DNA from: Endozoicomonas sp. 8E
Lineage (GTDB): Bacteria; Pseudomonadota; Gammaproteobacteria; Pseudomonadales; Endozoicomonadaceae
DNA length: 64,000 nucleotides
Assembly (NCBI RefSeq): GCF_032883915.1
Contig: NZ_CP120717.1
Location: 2,301,697-2,365,696, forward strand
Direction of reading: 5' to 3'
The notes under the pieces are model-generated. The model was not told the origin of the DNA. It was given only the letters and a program-made list of their open reading frames with translations, and searched no databases. Numbering within the stretch: position 1 is the first letter of the stretch; the number at the start of each line of letters is the position of its first letter. Made by a program: the position numbers and the translations under genes. Shown here piece by piece: positions 36,175 to 45,200 of this stretch.

Positions 36175-39100
36175 TCAAAGTTCGTTGCGGGGGTTCTTGT
36201 CTTTATGATCAGTCAGTGCTGCTTTCCTCTCGTAGAAGGCGCCCAGAGTGTAAGAGTAAGGAATACTTTCTGCGTGGGAGAATGACCATTTAGGCACATT
36301 TTCCCTGAAGTATTTCTCCCAGCCATTCTCAAACAGCTTCATGGTGCGCTCACGGCGTTCACGGAACTGCAGATAATTTTCGTGTCGAGTCCATCCATAC
36401 ATCGTGTTGTTTGCTTTAACACGACTAGCGTATTCTTCATCGGTTTCACTGAAGCCCTGAGGCGAAGCAATAGCGGTGCGTTGTAAATACTCATCGTCTG
36501 TTTCACCCAGGCCGCGCCAGCGATTAATTTTGTCAAGACAACGTCCAAGAGGTCCACCCAGCCATTGAGTGAGTATCTTGTTGTCGTTCATAAAAAAGTC
36601 GAAAGTGAGACTCGACGCCAGAGCCAAGCCGAAGGTTTGAGCATAGGTGAACCCGGATATAAGACCGTGGGCGTACGCTCCGACAGTAGCTACCGGACCC
36701 AGCACCAGGCCGGCGGTGGCAGCAGCCAGAGTTTTCACTTTTTGTGGCGTCGCCCTGTGCAGCAGCGGTACCTGAATCCCTTGTCCGGACCCCATGGACT
36801 TCACTATTTCGGGCACCAGACGGAAAATGCTGCGATACCTCTGTGGGTTGGCGTTATGCTGTCTGGCAAACAGCGCAGAGCCTGTTTTCAACAGAATCAC
36901 TGAGGACGCGGCTTTACCCAATGACATCGCCAGTCCACCCACTTCGGAGATTTGTTCAATGCCACTGTGGTAGGCATATTGCCCGGTTCGGTCAAGATCA
37001 ACACGGTAGCGTTCCAGCCAGTGCTGGAAAGGTGTGAGCATTCTGTGCAGATAATCCCCCCTGTTGGTCAGGTCCAGCAGATAGAGAAGCGACATGTTTG
37101 AGAGGGACAGCGTGCTAGCCTGCGAGACGGTATGAGTCGTCAGTAGCGGTTTGTAGCTGGAGAGGTACCAGGTGACAGCCTGTACCAGGAAGGCTGAAGG
37201 TTTGACCCAGTATTCCTTTAGCTGCCACTCAACCGCTGCGGCATGAGCCTGCATCAAGGTGTCATGAATAGCCTTGATCAGGTCTGATTCAGACAGGCTG
37301 ACAGCATTGGCATAAGGTGTCAGGGTATCCTGAACATTAATCAGGAAGGCAGCTGTCCTGCGGCCATTTTCAAAGGCAATATCGTCAAGAACGTAGTTGG
37401 CTATGACTGCGGCTGCGTAGTCTTTCATGCCGACAAGCGACTCTTTCATACCTGCCGGACCCATCAGAGTCCCGGTCACTGGATTAAAGACACTCTGCAT
37501 GAATGCCTCGGCACTCTCATCGGACAGCATCTGGACAACCTTCCTGAACTCAGGCACCTTGACGCCGTGTTTATAACCAAGGAAGTGCTCAAATTCAGCC
37601 ACTGTCTGATAACCGTCGACACCTCTGACGGCCTTCATGTAGTTTTCAAGTTCAACCTTACTGATCAGGCCTTCACGAAGCAAAGCCATGATTTTTTTAC
37701 CACTGGCAGAATGGCTGGCAAAGTATTCCGGGAAGCTTTTCAGGTCCCCTGGTAGATGCTCGACAAAGTGAATGCCCGCTGAGCCTATGTCACGAATTTC
37801 GTCATCGTATTGTTGAGACGCGGTTTTTATCTCATTTCTGGCTCTTTGCACCAGAATCTGGGCTTCTCTAATGGCATTTCGAAATGGGTGCTCCGCAGGC
37901 TCGAAGGGATAATCCCGGAAGATCGTCTTCAGGCTCTTGAAAACTTCCACAATCCAACTGGCCTGTTTAAACGTCAGTTCGTCTCCGGCCAATGCCTGCA
38001 AGCGAATTGGTGCAAATTCATCATTAAAATCGAAAGTCTTGAGGCAGGGTATTGTCTTACCGCTTTCTACTGCAGATTCTGCCAAGCTCATCGCGGCTCC
38101 CAGAGCTTGTTTTTTGAGAAGGTGCTGCTGAGTGAATGTGTGTATAGCGTCCAGAACTTTTGCCTGTTTCGGTGTGTACTGGAAGGGACCACCATCATTT
38201 TTGACGGCTTCTTCGGCAGCCTTCAGGACTTTTTTCATTCTCTCAATATCTGCTCCAGAGGCTTCAATTTCAGCTTTCGGGTGGGCCTGTTTCTGAATCA
38301 GCTGTTGGATCTTGTCGCCAAATCCGGCATCGACTTGATCAGTTGCGTCCCGGGCATAAGTATCTGAATGGTCTTTAATAGCAATAACGTAATGGGCTGC
38401 TTCCAGCGATGCGGGGTCGCCATCTATCCGGATGTCCAGATTTGTTTTGGTTCTCAGTTCCTCAACGATTTCATCTCGTATTTCTACACTGCATTCCAGC
38501 AGGAAATTTATAATGTCCTCTACTCGCTCTTTATTGGTTTGCTCATCACCTGCAGACAGACCCAGCTCGGTCTGATATTGTTTCATTGCCTGATTGAGCG
38601 TCGTATCGTCTTTATCTGAAGTATCTTTGAATTCAGTATGGCTACCCAAAGAGACCAATTGTTTGCGACGAATAGCATCCAGATTGTGATTAGCAGTCTC
38701 TGGCTCACTTTCAGCTTCTTCTACTGCTCGCCTGGCTGTGGCTAACTCACGATCAAGAACGTATCGGGGTTTGGATCCCAGGCGAGCCATTTGCCTGTCA
38801 AGCTCATTCTCAATGGCTGCGATACGCTCATTGACATCAGGCTGACCCACTTTGAAAACTTCTTCATCCAGTTGTTCAAGCTTTTCTCTAATCAGACTCT
38901 TTTGTTCGTTTATGCCGGCATCATCTCTGTAGTCATTAATGTTGAGTTGATCAGCAATTTTATTGTTACTGACCCTTTTAACACCTTCATCGTCATAAGT
39001 TTCCTCTAGTTCTTCCATTAATTCCTGAAGTCTTTCTCTCAGGGTATCCTTCTGGTCAGACAGGTCGGCATCGTCTGCAAACCCTATATGCAGTTTACTG

Positions 39101-42009
39101 GCCAGTTTAGCGAAGAAAGTTTCTCCTCTTTCCTGAGCAGCAGGGTTTTCATGAGTGTCAATATTTAGCTTGTCCTCCAGAGCGATAAGATAATCTGCCT
39201 GTCGTTCTCTGGCCCGCTGATCCGATTCTTCGACTTTGAAGGTAATCCAATCACGAATACTGCGCAGTACCAAATCCATCTTAACCAGACTCCACTCCAG
39301 GTCTTTCTCCGGGTCTTCCATCAGATCAGGCCTTTTTCCTTCCCACCGGAGGATCTTGTCCATCTGATCCAGCTCGTGATTTGAGATATCACCGCCATCA
39401 AGCCTTGAAAGAACCCTTTTCAGTCTTGCTGCTTTGTCATCACCTTCATTGATGTTGATGCTGAGTATCCCTTCCATGGATTTCAGTACGGCCAGGGCCT
39501 CTTCGTCTGACTGCTGTCGGGCTTCTCTGATGTATATCCGGATAGCTTCAGAAATGACCTGACGATGGTAATACACATCGTTCTCTTCGCGGAGGTGCTC
39601 TTTCTCAAAAACGCTTTGCACGGCAAGAAGGGTCCTGAATACTTCAGGCATGACTTTGGGGTGGCCTGGTGTTCTGATGTCTTCCAGTTCGTTTTCCAGC
39701 TTTGAAAGCTCGAAGAGCTTGTCATGTACCATTAACTCGAGATTGACGCGGTCTTCCAGACTGCTGTCTTCATTCAGATCAATACCCAGAACTGCTGCCA
39801 GAGAAGCTTTTCTGAGTCCGGTGTAATAATCCTCCATATTGAGCTGCTCAACCATTTTCATAAGTGTTTGAATCAGATGTTCTTGCTGAACGTCAATATC
39901 TGCATTGCTATCAAAATCCTTGATGTTTAAATATGCGGCAATAGTCGTAAAGCGTTTTTTTATTTCTGCTGCTTTTTTAGCCTCTGAGCTGGTGATTTGT
40001 TGCTGAAAGGCTTGCTGACCAGCCTCCAGGTCGTCTTCATTAAGTGGGACAACAATAAGCCTGGCTCCAATAGTCGCCAGATTTTCCTCCAGAGCTTGTT
40101 TCTGTGACTGTGCTGTTGGGGCTACCAATCTGAAGATTTCAGTAATTTTTTTGCTGATCAGTCTGGCTTGCTCTTCCAGTGGTTGGGTATCATCCCAGTC
40201 CTCAATACCAAGCTCTGTTGCTGTTTGAGCGTTGCGAGCTTTTGTGGCATCTGTTCTGGCATCATGAACTTGTTTTTTTAGCAATGGAATTTGATCGGCT
40301 TCCCGTTGAAGCGTCTCTATCTGGTTTACCAGAGCATCTACCGTGCCATGAATCTTCGCAAGCTCATCCACAAGTTGCTGATTTAACTCCTCCATTCTCA
40401 AGTTTTGCCCGATACCTTGAGCGGCTGATGCGAATAAGCGACTGGTTAATTCACTTTGTTTTGCCAGCACGGCCTCTATTGTCCTGAGCTTCTCTAACTC
40501 GTTTTCCATCTCAAGCAGTTGCCCGACAAAGTCACCAATGACTCTGGCAGTAAAGTCTTCGCCAAGGCCAGAAGAATCATCAGAAGGATAAATATGAGAA
40601 TCAACATACGAATTGGTGAGAAATAGTAAAGCTTTATGAATATCCTGAACAAATTGCCCGTTAGCCAGAAGATTTCTAAGTACAGGTTTGAAGCCGAAGT
40701 GTCTTAACAGTTGAATATGCACCCAGGTTGGCGTGGTCAACTCCGAAGTGAAATAGACGTGTTCTGATGTGAATTCAACTTCATCTGCTCCATCTGAAAC
40801 AGCGCTGGCCAATGCCAGCTGAAGCCCTTCAAAGTAGGCAAGCTCGTACACCTTATCACCGTCTTCTTTAACGAAGTTGAGTCCGGTATGGCGCTTTGCG
40901 GCCAAATCCTCCAGTATTGTCATCTGCCTGCTTCGAATGATGTACCGGTAGCTTTTGACCTTGTCTTTTTTAACCTGTGCAGTGTCCTTGTTATCATAAC
41001 CGGTACCCCAATTCGAGACGCCATAGAGATTTTGCACAAGGGCGATATCGGTTGGGCTCTGTTTCTGACCATGGAAGACAATAATCTCCCCCGGAGTCTC
41101 AGTCACTTCCAGTTTTGGATAACCAGCAGGGACAGGATAAGCCTGTGTCTCATCCTCGACGTGTACAACATAGCCGACGGGGTTATGGTATGACAGCAGA
41201 TCTTCCAGGGCTCTCTGTTGTATATCTTTCCCCAGAACATGCACCTGGGTATAGGCAGAGGTGGCCGCTGCCAAAAGCACCTCATCATTGACAAAAAGTG
41301 ACTGACCCAGACGCTGCAGCTCAGGGGGCTGATCGCCTGCGGCGACAAGGCGCATGAAGGTGCGCCCGTCCACCTCAACCTTATCTACTTCAAGGGTGGC
41401 AAGGGCAATATAGTTATCGGCTTCGCCAAGGTTTCCTGCTCTTTCATTCGCACCTTTCAGTACCCTCACCAGATGATCGGGGCTGGCCATTCCAGTAAAC
41501 GGTTCCAATGTCCAGGCGTCCCCTGATTGAGCGCGAACAGCCCCAATTGAATCCTGATGGGTCATACTGTTTCTGACTTCGATAAGCAGTTTCTCTTCTG
41601 CAAGGTTATGGGTAAACCTGAAGACCCCCTCATTACCCACCTTCAGGACTTTGGTGTACTTCTGAGCAACGTTATTCTCGTCTGTCTCAAACTGATCAAC
41701 ACTGGAAACGCCACCCTCGATGCCAGAAAGAACGTCTGTGAAGCCTTCAGAAGGAATGTCATAGCCTGCTCTGATTTCAGTCTGATCAGGGTAGGTGGTG
41801 GTAAAGGATTTGGGTATTGGCTGCAAGTTATCATCCAAAGTTGGCGTAACGATGACCTCACTCTGGGTAAACTCCACCTGTTCACTGCCCGAAAAATCAA
41901 CAGATTTTGTCTGCAGCCTGCGACTGGCCAGTGCGTCTGTAGCAATGATGAAAGAGCTGATTGCAACGGCCACGGCAAGGCTTAATGCATTGGGGCGGAT
42001 ATTTCTCAT
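36175..42009 (-). CDS. Copy 7: giant secreted repeat protein (1944 aa)
   Basis: The frame extends to 42105, but the start is placed at ATG 42007-42009 (MRNIRPNALS), where GAGG lies 7 nt upstream and the signal peptide aligns with the sisters (TDALA/SRR). N-terminal domain to about 458 (FGFKPVLRNLL near 441), very close to copy 2. About ten degenerate units, including LGIEDWDDTQPLEEQ near 600, YLNIKDFDSNAD and KLNIDTHENPAAQER. SKPRYVLDRE is near 1077. At about 1231 the sequence jumps from RDATDQVD to AGFGDKIQQL, so the KKYTQVTEFL segment and the LGLKP...SDT unit of the sisters are missing. FDFNDEFAPIRL is near 1324, LLREGLISKVELENYM near 1440, and the hydrophobic pair at about 1763-1809. Probably the last gene of the upstream transcription unit. 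Confidence 0.88.
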   Translation of the reverse strand: MRNIRPNALSLAVAVAISSFIIATDALASRRLQTKSVDFSGSEQVEFTQSEVIVTPTLDDNLQPIPKSFTTTYPDQTEIRAGYDIPSEGFTDVLSGIEGGVSSVDQFETDENNVAQKYTKVLKVGNEGVFRFTHNLAEEKLLIEVRNSMTHQDSIGAVRAQSGDAWTLEPFTGMASPDHLVRVLKGANERAGNLGEADNYIALATLEVDKVEVDGRTFMRLVAAGDQPPELQRLGQSLFVNDEVLLAAATSAYTQVHVLGKDIQQRALEDLLSYHNPVGYVVHVEDETQAYPVPAGYPKLEVTETPGEIIVFHGQKQSPTDIALVQNLYGVSNWGTGYDNKDTAQVKKDKVKSYRYIIRSRQMTILEDLAAKRHTGLNFVKEDGDKVYELAYFEGLQLALASAVSDGADEVEFTSEHVYFTSELTTPTWVHIQLLRHFGFKPVLRNLLANGQFVQDIHKALLFLTNSYVDSHIYPSDDSSGLGEDFTARVIGDFVGQLLEMENELEKLRTIEAVLAKQSELTSRLFASAAQGIGQNLRMEELNQQLVDELAKIHGTVDALVNQIETLQREADQIPLLKKQVHDARTDATKARNAQTATELGIEDWDDTQPLEEQARLISKKITEIFRLVAPTAQSQKQALEENLATIGARLIVVPLNEDDLEAGQQAFQQQITSSEAKKAAEIKKRFTTIAAYLNIKDFDSNADIDVQQEHLIQTLMKMVEQLNMEDYYTGLRKASLAAVLGIDLNEDSSLEDRVNLELMVHDKLFELSKLENELEDIRTPGHPKVMPEVFRTLLAVQSVFEKEHLREENDVYYHRQVISEAIRIYIREARQQSDEEALAVLKSMEGILSININEGDDKAARLKRVLSRLDGGDISNHELDQMDKILRWEGKRPDLMEDPEKDLEWSLVKMDLVLRSIRDWITFKVEESDQRARERQADYLIALEDKLNIDTHENPAAQERGETFFAKLASKLHIGFADDADLSDQKDTLRERLQELMEELEETYDDEGVKRVSNNKIADQLNINDYRDDAGINEQKSLIREKLEQLDEEVFKVGQPDVNERIAAIENELDRQMARLGSKPRYVLDRELATARRAVEEAESEPETANHNLDAIRRKQLVSLGSHTEFKDTSDKDDTTLNQAMKQYQTELGLSAGDEQTNKERVEDIINFLLECSVEIRDEIVEELRTKTNLDIRIDGDPASLEAAHYVIAIKDHSDTYARDATDQVDAGFGDKIQQLIQKQAHPKAEIEASGADIERMKKVLKAAEEAVKNDGGPFQYTPKQAKVLDAIHTFTQQHLLKKQALGAAMSLAESAVESGKTIPCLKTFDFNDEFAPIRLQALAGDELTFKQASWIVEVFKSLKTIFRDYPFEPAEHPFRNAIREAQILVQRARNEIKTASQQYDDEIRDIGSAGIHFVEHLPGDLKSFPEYFASHSASGKKIMALLREGLISKVELENYMKAVRGVDGYQTVAEFEHFLGYKHGVKVPEFRKVVQMLSDESAEAFMQSVFNPVTGTLMGPAGMKESLVGMKDYAAAVIANYVLDDIAFENGRRTAAFLINVQDTLTPYANAVSLSESDLIKAIHDTLMQAHAAAVEWQLKEYWVKPSAFLVQAVTWYLSSYKPLLTTHTVSQASTLSLSNMSLLYLLDLTNRGDYLHRMLTPFQHWLERYRVDLDRTGQYAYHSGIEQISEVGGLAMSLGKAASSVILLKTGSALFARQHNANPQRYRSIFRLVPEIVKSMGSGQGIQVPLLHRATPQKVKTLAAATAGLVLGPVATVGAYAHGLISGFTYAQTFGLALASSLTFDFFMNDNKILTQWLGGPLGRCLDKINRWRGLGETDDEYLQRTAIASPQGFSETDEEYASRVKANNTMYGWTRHENYLQFRERRERTMKLFENGWEKYFRENVPKWSFSHAESIPYSYTLGAFYERKAALTDHKDKNPRNEL

Positions 42010-42095
42010 TCTACTACCTCGAAGCTGAGTATTTTTATTACTGCGAAAAGCGATTGCCACACCAGGCGAGGAAGCGACTTCTAATCGCTTATGGC
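42010..42095 (-). promoter_or_regulatory. Shared leader, best example (upstream of copy 7)
   Basis: On the minus strand the leader reads CGCAGTAATAAAAATACTC, then AGCTTCGAGGTAGTAGA and ATG. GAGG at 42017-42020 sets the start. Close versions precede copies 1, 2, 4, 5, 6, 8 and 9. Copy 3 keeps only about 30 bp and copy 10 about 20 bp before its leader is replaced. The conserved TAATAAAARTAC block could be a -10 region, but I see no convincing -35 box, so a role in translation or RNA structure is equally possible. Confidence 0.45.
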
Positions 42096-42272
42096 TGTCA
42101 ATCACTTATTCGAGTAGCTTCAAGGCTCTTTTACTTTAACGGAGAAATCTCAGTGGGCTCAGAAGGAAAGCTCACACATGGCGCCATCACCGGTGTTTTG
42201 TCACCGGTGTGGTTCTAATGGTAGTTGCTAGTCGCGTGATTAATTCACCGGCACTTTCTTATTGCCCCGTTG
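42010..42272. repeat. Copy 7/copy 8 intergenic segment, paralogous to 12431-12694
   Basis: This 263-bp spacer matches the copy 2/3 spacer. It contains the palindromic octamer CACCGGTG twice (42188-42195 and 42202-42209) with a TTTTGT spacer. The pair can form an 8-bp hairpin 64 bp beyond the stop of copy 8. No T-run follows on the minus strand, so a protein-binding site or transcript-stabilising hairpin is as likely as a terminator. Confidence 0.75.
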
Positions 42273-45200
42273 CTACTCGTAGAAGGCTCCAAGAGTGTAG
42301 AAGTAAGGAATACTTTCTGCATGGGAGAACGACCATTTGGGCACATTCTCCCTGAAGTATTTCTCCCAGCCATTCTCATACAGTTCCATGGTGCGATCCC
42401 GGCGTTCGCGGAACTGCAGGTAATTTTCATGTCGCGTCCAGCCATACAGGGTGCCGTTGGCTTTAACACGGTTTGTATAGTCTTTATCGGTTTCACTGAA
42501 GCGTTGAGGTGTAGCAACAGCCGTACGTTTCACATATTTATCTTGCGTTTCACCCACGCCCAGCCAGCGATTAATTTTGTCAAGACTGCGGCCCAGAGGT
42601 CCACCCAGCCATTGAGTGAGCATCCTGTTTTCGTTCATAAAGAAGTCATAAGTGAGGCTCGACGCCAGCGCGAATCCGAAGGTTTGGGCGTAGGTAAACC
42701 CGGATAAAAGGCCGTGGGCGTATGTTCCGAAGGTGGCTACCGGGCCCAGCATCAGACCGGCTGTGGCCGAGGCCAGGGTTTTCACTTTTTGTGGCGTCAC
42801 CCTGTGCAGCAGCGGTATCTGAACTCCCTGTCCGGAACCCATGGATTTCACTATTTCCGGCACCAGACGGGAAATGCTGCGATACATCTGCGGGTTGGCG
42901 TTGTACTGTCTGGCAAACAGCATGGTTCCGGTTCTCAGCAGAATGACTGAAGACGCAGCTTTGCCCAATGGCATGGCCAGCCCACCTAATTCAGAGATTT
43001 GTTCAATTTCACTGTGGTAGGCATATTGCCCGGTTCGATCAAGATCAACACCATAACGTTCCAGCCAGTGCTGGAAAGGTGTCAGCATCCGATGCAGGTA
43101 ATCACCCCTGTTGGTCAGATCCAGAAGATAGAGGAACGACATGTTTGAGAGGGACAGCTCAGCAGCCTGCCAGGTGCTGTGGCTGGCCAGCAGGGGTTTG
43201 TAGCTGGAGAAGTACCAGGTGACAGCCTGTACCAGAAAGGCTGAAGGCTTGACCCAGTAATCCAACAGCTGTCGTTCAACCGCTGCGGCATGGGCCTGCA
43301 TTAATGTGCCATGAACAGTTTCGATCAGGTCTGACTCAGATATTCCGGCAGCGTGGGCATAAGGCGTCAGGGTATCCCGAACATTGCTCAGGAAGGCTGC
43401 CGTCCTGCGACCGTTTTCAAAGGCAATATCGTCAAGAACGTAGTTGGCGATGACCGCAGCTGCGTACTCTTTCATGCCGGCAACAGATTCTTTCATACCC
43501 GTCGGGCCAGTGGCTGTCAGAGCTACTGGGTCAAAGGCACTTTGCATGAATGCCTCAACAGCCTTGTCGGACAACATCCGGACAACCTTCTTGAAGTTGG
43601 GTACATGGACGTCGTGTTTGTAGCCAAGAAAGTGTTCAAATTCATCCACTGTCTGATAACCGTCGACACCTCTGACGGCCTTCATGTAGTTCTCAAGCTC
43701 GATTTTGCTGATCAGTCCTTCCCGCAGCAGGGCCATGATCTTGTTGCCACTGGCAGAATGGCTGGCAAAGTATTCCGAGAAGCCTTTCAGATCCTCTGGT
43801 TCATGTTCGACGAAGTAAATGGCTCTTTTGCCCATGCCGTGTATTCCATCGTCGTATTGTTGAGCCCCGGTTGTCATCTCATACCGGGCCCTGTCTGCCA
43901 GAGCCTGGACTTGTTCAATGACATTCTGAGGCTGATCTTCTGCGGGCTCGACAGGGGAGAGCGGGATGCTCGTCTTCAGGCTTTTGAAGACTTCCACCAT
44001 CCGACTGGCCTGATTAAACGTCAGATCGTCACCGACCGCCTGCAGGCGAATCGTTGCAAATTCATCGTTAAAATCGAAAGTCGCAAGGCAGGGTATTGTT
44101 TTACCGTTTTTGACTGCCGATTCTGCCAGGCCCACTGCGGCATCCAGAGCCTGTTGCCTGAGAGGGTGCTGCTGTATGAAGGTGTCCATATCGGTCAGAA
44201 CTTTTGCCTGTCTCGGCGTGAGCTGGTAGGGGCCGCCATTATTTTCGACGGCTTCTTCTGCTGCCTTCAGGACTTTCTCCATGCTCCCAATGTCTGCTTT
44301 CCTGGCTTCAATCTTAATTCTCAGGTCAGCCCATTCCTGGAGCAATTGATTGATCTTGCCGCCGCTACCATCATGCCCGCCCAGTTGTGTCTGTTTTTCT
44401 ACCAGAGCATTAATCCGGTGTTCACAGGTGTCAGTGGGGTCTGGTTTGAGACCAGCAGCTTCTTCAGTGGCGTCAAGCGCCGCTTTATGATGATCTACCA
44501 GAGCTTTTTGTGCTTTTGATACAGCATCATTTGCCTGCTTCAATATTAAGCCCAGCCTGTCCATTTCGTTCATATGCAGGATTTTAGCTGTCTGATCGAT
44601 GTCGCCGGGATCGATCATCTCCTTTTCTTTACGATCCAGCTTCTTTTTTGCACTCGACTCTTTAATCAGTGCATTCCCCAATTCAGAGCTTTTTATGAAG
44701 TGCTGCTCCAGGAATTTCATGATTTGAAGGTACTTTTTCCTGGTTAAAAGCAGTTCACCCAATGCTTCATTGTTTTCGTTCTGACCAAGAGAATCAGCAG
44801 AGGTTGCAATGGCAATAAAGTCATCAGCATCTGCCACTGAACCGGAGTCACCCTTTATCTGGATGACCAGACCTGTTTTGGTCTTCAGCTCATTAAGGAT
44901 TTCACCCCGTCGTTCTCTACTGCATCCACACAGGAAGTCCCTGAAGTCCTTTAATCGCTCCTCGGTGGTTTGTTTGTCACCAGCAGTCAGATCCAACTCG
45001 ATCTGAACTTGTTTCATTGCCTGATTGAGAGCCCTGTTCTCTTCATCCGAGAGATCCTGGATTTCAGTAGTGTGCCCCGCAAATAATATCCGTTTGCCAC
45101 GAAGTGTCGTCAGCCTGCGATGAGCGGCTGCCAGTTCACTTTCAGTTTTTTGTATTGCCTGCCTGGCCCTGGCTAGCTCGCGATCAAGAACATATCGGGG

